DNA of 64,000 bases from Scleromitrula shiraiana. Taxonomy: Eukaryota > Ascomycota > Leotiomycetes > Helotiales > Sclerotiniaceae. The stretch lies in the NCBI GenBank assembly GCA_028455995.1, contig JABELC010000002.1, forward strand, positions 2,232,001 to 2,296,000, written 5' to 3'. Position numbers and translations under genes: made by a program. Positions 1 through 10,611 of the stretch are shown here, one piece after another. The notes below the pieces were generated by a model, which searched no databases, was not told where the DNA came from, and worked only from the letters and a program-made list of their open reading frames with translations. Position 1 is the first letter of the stretch. The number at the start of each line of letters is the position of its first letter.

Positions 1-554
1 GGAACACGGTCCTGTTCAATAAGACCTCGCAATACTCCATGTAAACCAACCAGTTCCTGTCCGCATACCTCATCTAGACTTCGAGGACGCATTCGTTCTG
101 CTAACGGTGCTGCTTTGCGAAAAGCATTTGTTTTCGCCTTTTTGGCTGGAGGATCTGCCTTCTCTCCATCGGCATTTATGCTCTCTTTTGTGGTATCTTC
201 TGCCTTTCCGATATCCTCGAATGATCTCTTTCGGTGTAGTTGAATTGGTGTTCCGTTTGCGCTTCCATTATTGAAACTTAATGAAGAATTTAAGCCTGCC
301 GCATTGCCGAGTTTAATCGTAGGACTTGGCTCAATTCTAGGTGTAGAAAGCGATGCTGAAGATGCTGCCTTCTTGGCAGCAGGTGTCGAGAAGAAATTAG
401 ATACAGAGGGCTTTTGCGTTGAGGTTGAGGTTACACTATTCTGCTGCGTAAGTGGCGGCGAGCCTGTATCGATAAAACTCTCACATCCTGAGTCGATATG
501 ATTGTTAATATCTTTGGTTCTTACCGGCTTCTCACATATGGGGCAAGCAACCAT
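1..554 (-). CDS. MGS1: Mgs1/WRNIP1-type AAA+ ATPase, N-terminal part (cut by window edge)
   Basis: The minus-strand frame is open from an ATG at 554 to the window edge. The N-terminus has a RAD18-type UBZ zinc finger (CPIC...H-x3-C, residues about 4-20: CPICEKP, NNHIDSGC). A Ser/Thr/Lys-rich disordered linker follows (residues ~25-140). Then comes the conserved entry to the AAA+ domain, PLAERMRPRSLDEVCGQE, near residue 150. This UBZ-linker-RFC-like order is the known architecture of Mgs1/WRNIP1, a replication-fork ATPase that binds ubiquitinated PCNA and acts in damage tolerance. The Walker A and the rest of the ATPase lie outside the window. A short basic stretch (PAKKAKT) in the linker could be a nuclear localisation signal. 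No intron is needed in the visible part. Confidence 0.88.
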   Translation of the reverse strand, partial: MVACPICEKPVRTKDINNHIDSGCESFIDTGSPPLTQQNSVTSTSTQKPSVSNFFSTPAAKKAASSASLSTPRIEPSPTIKLGNAAGLNSSLSFNNGSANGTPIQLHRKRSFEDIGKAEDTTKESINADGEKADPPAKKAKTNAFRKAAPLAERMRPRSLDEVCGQELVGLHGVLRGLIEQDRV

Positions 555-902
555 GCTTAGCAATTGACGTTTGTCGAAGGACAAAATGATTCAGATCTCT
601 ACAATTGACGAACGCGCTTTCACATGGGGAAACGCGTTGGATAAGGACCCCTGTCACAATGGTAACCAACTTCTATCTTTCATTGGCCCTAGCTTCTAAT
701 CATTTCACAATGTTCGAATTTGAATTTCACTGCCATCATAATACAGATTGATAAATTACTTTTTACGTTGTTTGGATTTTTCATGTTCATGAGCCTCTTG
801 CTATGCCATTTTTTGAAGTACATCCTGCCCAAGTACGACAAGGAACCACAAACCCCGCAAAGCCATAAAACCTCAGATTGACGCACGCCCTTGAAACACC
901 CT
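555..902. other. Intergenic gap between MGS1 start and RACK1 stop
   Basis: About 350 bp hold the RACK1 3' untranslated region and the MGS1 promoter; both genes are on the minus strand. No further coding potential is supported. Open frames here are short and overlap the RACK1 tail. Confidence 0.5.
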
Positions 903-2139
903 CTACGCTCTCGACATAACACCCCAAGCACGAATGATGTTATCCGTGTATCCTGCGAACAAAGTTTGTCCATCCGCGCTCCATGCCAAACTAACACACT
1001 CTGGCTCTCTGCTCTTCTTGCCAACAGCTTGGAACTCTGGCTTCAACTCATCAACCTTGCTCTTCTTCTCCAAATCGAAGATGATGATGCTGCTAGAGGT
1101 GGCAGCGCAGAGCCAGTATCTGTTAGGAGAGAAGACAAGAGCGTGGATCTCATCACCAGCGTTCAAGGAGTATAAGTGCTTCGACTCGTTCAAATCCCAC
1201 AACATGGTGGTTCCGTCCTTTCCACCTGATGCGCAGAGAGATCCGTCTGGGGAGATGGTAACAGTGTTGATGTAACCGGTGTGACCGATGTGGTCGGTTT
1301 GCAATCTGCAAGAGCTGAGCTCCCAGACCTAAATTTAACGATTTAGCATATGGTTCCATATTTTCTTTAAAACATGGTACCAAGTGAGATATGCGGTATT
1401 AATATCAGTGCATTGGTGTTAATTGTCTCATGGCTTGGTCTCCCAAGGCTCTGAAGTAGCAAATACTTTAAAGTTGCAAAGCATCATGTAAACTTCGCAT
1501 AACCCCACTTGTTCCATAGTATAAAAATTGGCTTACCTTAACGAGCTTATCCCATCCAGAACTGACGATAACTGGGTTTTGTGGGTTAGGGCTGAATCTA
1601 ACGCATGAAACCCAGTCGGCGTGTCCCTTCTCAGTGATGGTGAATTTACAATCACCAAGGGTATTCCACAACTTGATAGTACGGTCGCGGGATCCGGAAA
1701 CAATCTGTCTGTTATCGGCAGAGAAAGAGACAGAGAGGACGTCGTTGTTGTGTCCGACGAATCGGCGGGTGGTGGTACCAGTGGCAAGCTCCCAAAGGCG
1801 GAGAGTCTTGTCCCAGGATGCGGAGAGAGCGTAGGCACCGTCAGAGGAGATTACCTATAATTGATGTTCAGCATTCAATTGTAAATTGCGCATAGGAATT
1901 CATGAGTTGTAAATTCAATGAAGGTAACCTACACAGTCGGAGACGATGTGCGAGTGACCGTGGAGAGATCTCTTTGGGTATCCGTAAGAAGTCTCGTCGC
2001 GGGTCAAGTTCCAGATGATCAAGGTCTTGTCGCGGGAACCTGACAAAAGCATATTTGGGTTCTCGAGAGAAGTAGCAAGAGAGGTGACCCAGCCGCTGTG
2101 GCCCTCGAGGGTGCCCTTGAGGATAAGTTGTTCCGCCAT
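903..2139 (-). CDS. ASC1: RACK1 / Asc1 / CpcB ribosomal WD40 scaffold protein
   Basis: Three exons, 2139..1933, 1854..1537 and 1328..903, join in frame to 316 residues, the usual RACK1 length. The start is MAEQLILKGTLEGH. Seven WD40 repeats fill the protein, with GH...WD pairs such as GHSGWV, WDKTL, WDKLVKVW and LWDLNESK. RACK1 is a seven-bladed propeller on the 40S head; it binds signalling kinases and affects translation and, in fungi, amino-acid control (cpc-2). Intron 1 (1855..1932) starts GTAGGT. Intron 2 (1329..1536, 208 nt) is unusually long for this window and carries a snoRNA. The exon joints DC|VISSDG and LVK|VWEL match the family exactly. Confidence 0.97.
1402..1490 (-). ncRNA. snR24: C/D box snoRNA, U24/snR24 type, inside RACK1 intron 2
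   Basis: On the minus strand the intron contains a C box (ATGATGC, 1481..1487), a guide stretch TATTTGCTACTT directly before a D' box (CAGA, 1450..1453), a C' box (ATGAGA, 1426..1431), a second stretch CACCAATGCA and a D box (CTGA, 1405..1408). The order and spacing are those of a box C/D snoRNA of ~85 nt. The guide resembles the conserved antisense of U24, which directs 2'-O-methylation of large-subunit rRNA. In budding yeast snR24 is also encoded in the ASC1 intron, so the host is as expected. The C box differs from the RTGATGA consensus at its last base and the terminal stem looks weak, so the exact ends are approximate. Confidence 0.85.
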
Positions 2140-2809
2140 GTTGGGTTCTTGATCTGTTTGACGGAGATTGAAAGACGACGAGACGGTATTCTTAATAAAT
2201 TTTGTTAGAAATTCGTGGTGGGAAGTAATTTCTCGCTTACGGAAGTGGGCTAGTGCCAGGAACTTTTTTAATGAAAACTGAAATATCACACACCTAATAA
2301 TTTTCCCCCTACCTTTCTACTTCTTAATGCCTTCAAGATCCAATTCGCAACTTCAAATATTTTATAAAGGTAATACAATTAATGAGAAAGGTATCAGATT
2401 CATAAGTACGATATCAATTTATTCGAATGAGATATTTCGTTCGTTATGTCCTTATTCTTCAGGCAGATATAATTGTAGGGCAAGGGCACCTGCCATGACA
2501 GCTTACCTTCCAAGGTGAAGTGATTGAAGGGAGGTGAAGACTTACAATTGTATCTACTGCTTTGTTATTTATGTCAGTAGGAACGAACTTGGTACATAGT
2601 GTCTCCCTTGATCATCTCGAAGTAGGTTCGATCTTTCAACAATCTCACTTTTCTTATTATTGCTTCAACAACCAACCTGGTCACGTGGGTATACACAGCT
2701 CGAAGGAGTAGAGTTTTGTATATCTGATAGTAAACATAGCTAGAATTTCATTGCTTATTCATTACATTCATTCTTAATTTATACAGCGCATGCGATCCAT
2801 ATGGCCCGT
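2140..2809. promoter_or_regulatory. RACK1 promoter region and 3' flank of next gene
   Basis: About 670 bp without a supported gene. The part just upstream of the RACK1 ATG should hold its 5' leader and promoter. The rest is AT-rich and includes the 3' flank of the minus-strand gene that ends at 2810. No specific site was recognised. Confidence 0.35.
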
Positions 2810-3534
2810 CTATGCTGAAGTTTCTGCACCCAAAGAGTCATAAAGTGTACCATCAGTTGTTCCCTTGTCCCTTGGAAACCCAGCATCATTTGCCAATTGT
2901 GCATTCTCCCTTTGAAACTTTTGTTCAGCAAGTCGGCCAGGATCGTTCTTCGATCCAATCTCCGAATTAAAGCTTGCATTCTTCGCATCATTACTTTCAA
3001 ACCCACCCTCCGTCAGGTTTTTACCTTTCGGTTTTCCACCCGTCACATATTGACTAGTGATATATGTCGGTGCAGCTCCACCATTGCTCGAGTCTTTTTG
3101 ACCATTTCCGCTCCCAGCATCTTTTGTGTATGAACCTGTCGCTCCGAGCTTCTTCTCCTCTGCCCAATCCTCTTCGGCCATTCTTGCCTCTGCGTCAGAT
3201 GCAGGGTCTAAACGCGCAGCTCCTGATGTATCGGTATTGGCGAATGTTGAATTCGAGCCAGCGACACCTAATGGTTCGCCACCACGGTTCTCGGCGAATC
3301 CTCCGCCAGCCCTAGTAGACTCTGCGGCGAGAGAATCCGATGCTACAGCTCCTGCTGTCTCTTTGATGATCGAATGTGGGTCGTTGACCTTCAAAAGAGC
3401 AATGTTAGTTTTGTTCTTTAGTGACAACTAAAAGTTTATCTGCACGGGTGCTGGAGTTCAAAAGAAAGATCAACATTATAAGGCACCAAAAGGAGCACGG
3501 TAGTACTTGCCTTGGTTCCAGCGCCGGGAGACAT
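2810..3534 (-). CDS. Small hydrophilic disordered protein (hydrophilin-like), unknown function
   Basis: Two exons, 3534..3511 (24 nt) and 3388..2810, give 200 residues starting MSPGAGTK|VNDPHSII. The protein is rich in Gly, Ala, Ser, Asn, Asp and Glu. It has no hydrophobic core, signal peptide or membrane segment, so it is probably disordered, resembling fungal LEA/hydrophilin-type stress proteins in composition. The intron (3389..3510) appears to be GC-AG: exon 1 ends AAG and the intron starts GCAAGT, with a clear branch site (ACTAAC) 18 nt before the TTGAAG acceptor. The alternative GT a few bases downstream breaks the frame. The next gene on the same strand encodes another small hydrophilic protein. 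Function is not recognised. Confidence 0.75.
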
Positions 3535-4196
3535 CGTAGAATTGATAACAATTTTGAAGTAGACAATTATTTTGCTTTATAATATTTTCTAATTCAAGGT
3601 AACTTTAGAAAGAATAAATACTGGCAATAACTAGAATGAGGTTATGGTAAAGCCCATCCTTTAAGACTGACTGCTCTCAGACATTCTTTGTTGTCATGCT
3701 AAAATGCCCTTATCGATCATGACATCATTTCAAACTCAAAATGCAATTGTACAACAAATCACTGTGTTTTATATAATATGGCATGATACCGACATGTGGA
3801 AATCATGTTTCCACAGATGGGGTTGATATGAAATTCTGATGGTGTTGTGGCAATGGGGGCGATAAGCACAATTGGCGACACTTGTATCTTGGTTACTTCA
3901 CATGGATATAAATCGGATATCAATTTCTACATAGCAGATGGCTACAGAATTTCGTCATTGTCACACAAAACTATCTAACCCAACATTACCACATTATATT
4001 TGGGGTTGGTCACAAATAGTTCATTCAATGTAAGTGATTCTAAGCAGAATGATTATTTTTGATTTATTGGTTGATTAAACCATTATTGATATCCTATCAT
4101 ACAAGGCTACAGCCATATCTCAGCCAAGCTCAATCTCAAAGCGTACATCCAAACCCAAATCGTCTAAATTCGTAAAAGGTCATAAAAATAAAAATT
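3535..4196. other. Intergenic region between two small hydrophilic-protein genes
   Basis: About 660 bp of AT-rich sequence holding the promoter of the 2810-3534 gene and the 3' flank of the 4197 gene. No coding or repeat feature was recognised. Confidence 0.4.
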
Positions 4197-4496
4197 CTAT
4201 TTCGACAAAGCATCCTTGGGCAGACCATCCAAGCCCTCCTTTCCTTGACGTCCAACACCACTTAAGTCTACACCATCCTTTTCCCTAGCACCGCTTCCTC
4301 CAGTAGCGGGTTCTCTTAAGCCAGAGTTGGCAGCGTTTCCGGTTGAGATATCGCTTGCTACGTCACGGCCGGAGCCAACGTTAACGGTTCGGGCGTCGAG
4401 GGAGTTCCAGTCTGAGGCCACGGGTGGTTGTTCTGGGAGAGGGAGGTTAGATTGACGCTCAGCGATGAGGTCGGCCTTGGATTGTTGTTCTGGCAT
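4197..4496 (-). CDS. Small hydrophilic fungal protein, 99 residues, unknown function
   Basis: A single-exon frame starts MPEQQSKADLIAERQSNLP and ends at KDALSK. It is strongly hydrophilic, Gly/Ser/Asp-rich, with no hydrophobic segment. The stretch PEQPPVASDWNSLDARTV looks like a conserved core because it is less biased than the rest; this is my judgement from one sequence. The ATG at 4496 was chosen because the longer upstream frame crosses an evident 5' UTR intron. It may share stress-type regulation with the neighbouring gene at 2810-3534, but that is inference. Confidence 0.72.
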   Translation of the reverse strand: MPEQQSKADLIAERQSNLPLPEQPPVASDWNSLDARTVNVGSGRDVASDISTGNAANSGLREPATGGSGAREKDGVDLSGVGRQGKEGLDGLPKDALSK

Positions 4497-4509
4497 TGTG
4501 TTTGGTTTG

Positions 4510-4571
4510 CTAGAAGAGATGTTAGAATTGACGCTTGTTGTGATGGATGAGATGATATGGAATAAACATAC
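4510..4571 (-). other. Probable 5' UTR intron of the 99-residue protein gene
   Basis: On the minus strand a GTATGT donor at 4571, a TCTAAC branch site and a TTCTAG acceptor at 4510 lie 13 nt before the ATG. All three signals are close to the consensus of the coding introns in this window, so the longer upstream reading frame is probably not translated. Confidence 0.65.
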
Positions 4572-5110
4572 TGTGTGAGGTTCTGTGTAGAATTGAAGTT
4601 TGAAGTATTGTATTTGTTGCAAGGAAGTAGTTTTGATTAAAGTTGATAGTTTGATGATTTGGATGAGGAGAAAAACGAAGGAAACAGAGCCTTAAAAAGA
4701 CTTCTCAAAGGCTATGCCCTACCTATGACATTAGATATCTCCACCTACCTTACCAAGGTACTGATTCAATTGTTTCTTGTTGGAACGGAGAATTTGCTCC
4801 GATCAACCATGATATGACGTTATTTGATCGCCGGATGCAAGGCACTTTCCCGAGTAAGGGTTTACATGACTAAAATATCCGGCATCAACAACATACATCA
4901 TAAAAAAAGACGATCGATCTCGATGAAACACGAAGAAAAAATAAGATGTAGAAAACACTAGAATTTTCTTTCGTTATTTGTTGGTATCATTTATCATCCC
5001 TGTAAAAACGCCCTAACCGGCTCAAAATTGAGACTTGCCGTCCAGCACTGTAACCCTGATCCCACCACGACACCAACACATTCGTTCTTCATTCAACATA
5101 CGTAAGAAAC
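4572..5110. promoter_or_regulatory. Promoter of the 99-residue gene and 3' flank of gamma-tubulin
   Basis: About 540 bp with no supported gene. It must contain the transcription start of the 4197 gene and the gamma-tubulin 3' end. Confidence 0.35.
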
Positions 5111-6861
5111 TCATGGAAGTCTTCTGTCATTGACTTCTCCTGTGGGTGCTGGATCCTCAGTGTCAGGATTGAGGTAATTCGCATTTTCTGCTGCTTCATA
5201 TTCGGAAATAAGATCCGTTACTACTTCTCTTGCCTCATCAAATTCGTTCAAGTTATCAGCAAATGGAGCCGTCTTTTTATATCCTTCGATAAATGCATTG
5301 CGCTTTCTCATCCCATCGTATAATCTAACAATACGTTTGAAGAGCTATAATTAATCAATATCTGTGCGCATATTGTCTGGGAATTAGATAGACTTACAGT
5401 TGCTATACTGGTATGATTAGCCAACATTAGACCACTAACTCGGTGATTCATGGGTATGTATGGACTCTTCTTGGTGAGGGCAACCTGTATACTTGCTGGT
5501 CCCCAAGGAATAAATGTCGCAAGTCGTCGTTCTCTAATTCTCAGAAGACTCTTGTGGACATCTGTTGGATCTACGTCTCCTTGAATCACGTTTAGGATTG
5601 AAATATAACAACTCTTTTTCCCCGGAACTGTTGAAACCATTCGATTCTTTGGTTGTAATAGTCTTCGCATAACATCTAGAACTGTAGTCTTTCGCACTGT
5701 CTTCGCTTGCTCAATATTGTTTCCTGTGAATGGTGTGTACGCTGTCATTAAGAAATGGCATCGAGGCGTGGGAATTAAGGAAGCGACAATGCTAACGAGG
5801 TCGTTATGCATATACCCGGGGTATCTAAGGGTGGTAGTGCTACTTGACATTACAGTTGAAACCTGTGTTTATTAGATAAAAGCTCACAATCAGCGGAAAA
5901 GACTTGCTTACCAATTGGTTAGTCTGTTGGAATGATGGCTCTTGGACATGTAACCTGTCTGCAGCAATTCTTGATAATGCCCCATTATCTAGTACGACTA
6001 CCGAGTCGGCATTTTGCGTTAATCTTCGCATCGAAAGTAAACTATTATATGGGTGAACAACAACGTCGTCGGAATTGGTGGTGTCTGGGAAAACAGAATA
6101 TGTTTGTATGAGCTTCTTTGGAAAGCGATCGTTCAACCTTTCAAGCAGAAAAGATCCCAATCCAGAACCTGTACCACCTGCTATAGAGTGTAGCATCATA
6201 AAGCCCTAATCAACTTAGTTTTACTCTTGTCGAAATCTGCAGGTCTGCTCACCTCAAGAGAGTCGCTCCCATCCGCCTCTCGATCTAACATCTCCATAAC
6301 TTCTTCATGTACTGACTCTCCGGTTTGGTACCCATCTCCCCAATTGTTCGCAGCTCCAGAACCATTCTTTCCAACGAAAAAATTCTCCGGATTATAAATG
6401 TTTTTGTAGGGGCCCGTTTGTATACCATTAAGGACCTGAGAAATATACACATCAGCGCCAGAAACATGAGTGTTATTTGAGAAGTAGCATTCGAGAGCCT
6501 ACATACTCGCGGTTCTAGATCGATCAAGATAGCTCGAGGTATATATCGTGTATCATCTGATTGGTAGAAAAAGACGTCCTTCCTGTCCCCTCCCTCTGTT
6601 GCGAATTCTTCCAGATTTCCATCCTGACTTATACCATGCTCCTGGCAGAGTTGTTGCCAAAATTGACTACCAACTAGATCGCACTATGATCAGGACTTGA
6701 TTCGACTTGTATAGATGGATAATGAGGGGCTTTAACTAACTGCTGTTGCCGCATTGGCCGGCCTGGACCGTGATAATTTCTCTACATCGAGAGTATGATT
6801 AGCACAGCACAATATATGTTCAAATACTGAGAAAGAAGAAAATAATTACTTACCTTGGCAT
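5111..6861 (-). CDS. mipA: Gamma-tubulin
   Basis: Seven exons (6861..6854, 6781..6741, 6673..6507, 6435..6253, 6205..5912, 5862..5398, 5344..5111) join in frame to 463 residues, normal for fungal gamma-tubulin. The start is MPREIITVQAGQCGNSIGSQ. The tubulin GTP-binding signature GGTGSGLGS lies near residue 140, and the gamma-specific stretch NGIQTGPYKNIYNPENFF is present. The protein nucleates microtubules at spindle pole bodies within the gamma-tubulin complex. The first coding exon is only 8 nt (ATGCCAAG). Six short GT-AG introns are present; intron-rich 5' ends are typical of fungal tubulin genes. The C-terminal tail is acidic, then ends NDRRLP. Confidence 0.96.
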
Positions 6862-7311
6862 TATCTTATCATCAAATGCGCAATGAAAATATGATAGACA
6901 ACAATATTGGAGAACTTTCTTCACAAATTCTACTTAACTATGTACTAGCTAGGTATTTCACCTATGTAGGTATTTATATCTGTCTATAGAAATTGTATTG
7001 TTGACGCGTGAATTATGCTTTTACGCTAAATTATCGCGATGTCCTCTATTGGACAGGGGTTAGTGAACGTGAATATCTATCTGATCTAAATATTTACAAT
7101 TCTAGTCTCTAATAAATTCTAATACTTTGGGACCTAGGGACAACAACAACTATATCAATTTTTCCTTCGAATCTTCAAGCAAATTTCGACTGCTTGAGCT
7201 CCAGCTCGATTTGATTTCATTTATGAACACAAGACAAAACAATTACGAAATTATTTAAGATTTTAGTCTCCGGTTCCTTTCAAAGAAAGCTTGTCGCAAC
7301 TTTCTCTCAAG
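6862..7311. promoter_or_regulatory. Divergent promoter between gamma-tubulin and NUP85-like gene
   Basis: About 450 bp, AT-rich, between two divergently transcribed genes. It should contain both promoters. No defined motif was identified. Confidence 0.5.
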
Positions 7312-7765
7312 ATGCCTGGCTTTCAATATTCTTCTAGTCCTCCATCGACCCCAAGTAGAAGTACCAATAACGCGTTTTCCTTTGGATCTATCAATAATCC
7401 AACAACTACCCCAGCTGGACATCCACCCTCATCCGTTGGATCTTTCACACCTGCTGGGCCACCACCATCATCGTTTTATGGAAGCACGATGCGAAGCCCA
7501 ACCCCAAACAAGTCATTTTCATATTCACAACAATCTGAATATGGCATTCCAGAATTACAGAGTCCGAGTTTTTCATCACCTGTATTCTCACGACCTACAT
7601 CAAAGCCACAACGTCCAGTATTCGGCAACAATTCTCGAGCATCACAAAGAAGTCTAAGCTCTCCGTCTTTAGAAAGTGAAGGAGAGGAGGAGGAAGATAC
7701 CAGGTATCGCTCTGATGCACAAACCAGCAAGCGTTATGCAGATTCGTATTCTTCCGACAACGAGA

Positions 7766-7801
<36 letters not shown>

Positions 7802-10611
7802 GGGACTACGAAGACGAAGATATGAATGACTACCAGTCAGAGTCGAGAGGCACAAAGTCGAATCGAAACGTTTTTGGTCAGCACAGTAATTCAGGCCGTA
7901 TGAGCGTAACGTCTGCGGCTTTGGGAAAGAGTGCCGGAAATCGATTGGTAGATTTTAGAGGATCTTTAGATCGCCCACAGTCCAACAATCAAAAAGCCTC
8001 TGATTATGGTCGAATCGCAAAAGATCTTTCCAATGCGCTGGGCGTTCCTGTTGTAGATGAACGTGCATTTGTTATTCTCGAGACGGAGGCTATCATCGCA
8101 AAATTATATGAAGAAGGTGTGGTTAAGTCGCATAACGAGCAAATGCTGCAGCGCGCTTTGGCGGTCATCCCCAGCGAGCTCACGACATTATGGAAGCATT
8201 ATGAAAGTGGAATTGAGGCATACACTAGTGAGGAATATGTATCAGGCATTGGACCAGGTCCTGAGGCTTCGGATTTTGCGAAGGCTAATTATTTGGCTAC
8301 CCTTGCTTTACAAATTCATCACTCCAAACCTGTGGAAAGGGGTTTTGAGACTATAATTAAACCCCTTCCCCAAGTTATGCTTGAATGGCTCACAGTACAT
8401 CATGATCCATTTCCAAACCAAGTCACAGAGCTCTTACTTAATAAACCTAGTCCTTCAGCTCATCATCTGTTTTGGAGCATAGTGCACAACAATGTTCTTC
8501 GTGGAAACGTGGTGGGTGTTATTAATTGTCTGAAGGGCGCAGGATGGAAATGGGCGTGGTCAGGCGAGCAGGGAATGGCTGTTCAGGGCGAAGAGAAGGG
8601 ATACACCGGTATAGCGTTGACCAGTGTGGAGAAAGTTGTGGATGATGCGATTAATGTTATCTCCCAGTGCCCTTCTTTTAGGGAAGATTGGGATATTCGT
8701 GGGAGTGACTGGACTTTATTCCGGCTACGAATATCTCAGGCCCAGGAGGATCTGAAGGTATTTGCTGAAGGTGGGGACCAGAAACAGATCACTTTTGAAT
8801 CTGATAGATTTGGGAAATCATCTTTGAGACATAGTCAATCTGGAAGCTATAGCACACTCGCAAAGAAAGCTGCAAGCCGAGTGCCATGGAATATCTACCA
8901 AAATCTACTTACAATGTATAACATATTCTTAGGCGAATCTGTAGCCATTATTGAGAACGCTCAAGATTGGTTAGAGGCAACTATTGGCCTATTTGTTTGG
9001 CGCGATGAGCGAAAAGACGATCGAAGATTAGCCCCTGGCCGGTCGATAAACAGTCTACGCGCATCTGTTAATGATCATGAGCCAGACAACTATCTTCGTA
9101 GACTACGACGAGCATTCAACGCTGCGACTTCAGGCGATACCGACTTTCAGATCAACAGTATGAATCCGGTTGAGGTAGGATTGGCTTGTCTATTCGAAGG
9201 TGATGTTGAATCTCTAGCCTGCATTGTGCGAGCTTGGTCATTACCTATAGCTTCTGCTCTATGTGAAGTCGCCTCTTTGGCTGGATGGCTTCCTCGCGCT
9301 GAGCCCCAGACTCTCCTGGGAGATCTCGATGCAGAATCAATAGATGTTCTCGGTGCATTTGAAAATATACCCGATGGAGCAAAAGATCTCTCCTTAGTTG
9401 CATATGCCAACCGGTTGTTAGAGCTAGATGAATTAGTTGGCGTAGTAGACAACAAAGAGATTGCACGGGAAGGATGGGAGGTAGCCATTGCTGTGTTAGG
9501 TCGACTTGATTCAACAGATCGTTCTGAACCACGTGTTCAGGATATCATAGAAAAGGTCAAGCTTGATACTTCTAATACCGTCGATAAACTATGGAAGCTA
9601 CTCAATGACCTTGGCATGACCAATAAAGCTGAATCGATCGCACTGGTACGTATTTTATAACACATCATAGTTCATGTTACTAACATTTCTCAGCAATATG
9701 CCACTTCTCTGGCGCGAGATACTCATAACTATGGTGAAGCCTTGTGGTATTATGCCCTAGCTCACAACACCACTAAAGTTAAAGATGTGCTTGATACACT
9801 CATAATTTCTTCTTTAATCTACTCGACAGCTTACCCTCCCGAATCTGAACTAGACGACCATCTCCAACGCCTCCTTTCATCGCCCAAAAATGCTCTGGAC
9901 GAAATGTCCCGTATGGACGTCACCGCCGCCGAACTAGTCCACACATCCCTAAGTGGCTACGCCACCCTCCGCAGATTCTACACCCTCCGAGACGAAGAAG
10001 TCAACCTACCCTCTGGCGCCAAACCATCACTCGGACCCATCGCCCGCAAAAAGGAAGCCGCCAATGCCCTCCTAGCCGTAATCGTCAGTTCCGACGACAA
10101 CATTCGCGGAGGACTCTTTGACGAGAACTGCGGCGCTGTCGTCCCGGTTGAATATATCCTCGCTCTTCTAGGCGAAGCAATGCCCTTCGTCAATCAACCT
10201 AACTCCCTTCTCACAACATCCCAAATTAACATCCTCCTCCGCACAATCGAAGATATTCAAGGCGTAGGCCCGCGCATCTTCGAAATTTGTGATGAATTCC
10301 TTCAAGCAGTCATTGCGTCTGCATCGGGTCTCAAGGGTTCTTCGCCTAATGATTTACTTAGAAAATCTTCCTCCTCGTCGGGGCTAAATGGTAGCTATTC
10401 GATGGTTGGTAGCTCGATGCAGGCAGCGCAGTTTCAAAAGAGTGTGGCGAATAGCGGGATGCTGGTTAAGGGGGATATTAAGAGGGGCTGGGATTGGAGG
10501 AGGAATATTGCCGCGGGGATGGCGGCGGAGGATATACTGAGAGTTTTAAGGTTGGGGTTGGCGAAAGATTTGGCAAGGTGTTGGTTGGTGGAAGTAGATT
10601 CTAGGGGATGA
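7312..10611 (+). CDS. NUP85: Nuclear pore protein, NUP85-like (Y-complex)
   Basis: Two exons, 7312..9645 and 9694..10611, give 1083 residues; the ATG at 7312 starts MPGFQYSSSPP. Residues 1-210 are disordered, Ser/Pro-rich, with FG-type dipeptides (AFSFGS, VFGN, VFGQH) and a run of 11 Asp. The rest is alpha-helical, with the ends VPWNIYQNLLTMYNIFLG and RGWDWRRNIAAG followed by EDILRVLRLGLAKDLARCWL. Size and layout match the long fungal Nup85 of the Nup84/Y-complex scaffold, which shapes the pore membrane coat. The identification rests on my recognition of family character, so another helical scaffold nucleoporin is possible. The intron has a CTAAC branch and CAG acceptor. Confidence 0.72.
7768..7800 (+). 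repeat. (GAT)11 microsatellite coding poly-Asp
   Basis: Eleven perfect GAT codons in a row encode part of the acidic tract of the nucleoporin's disordered N-terminus. Pure codon repetition suggests length polymorphism between strains. Confidence 0.95.

Noticed and set aside
7291..7311. Upstream start MSQLSLK for the nucleoporin
   Set aside because: The first codon is TTG; the first ATG is at 7312. Similar TTG starts were rejected for TRM6, TPA1 and the esterase at 60809.
7595..7855. His-rich minus-strand ORF opposite the nucleoporin
   Set aside because: It is the reverse-strand shadow of the (GAT)11 tract.
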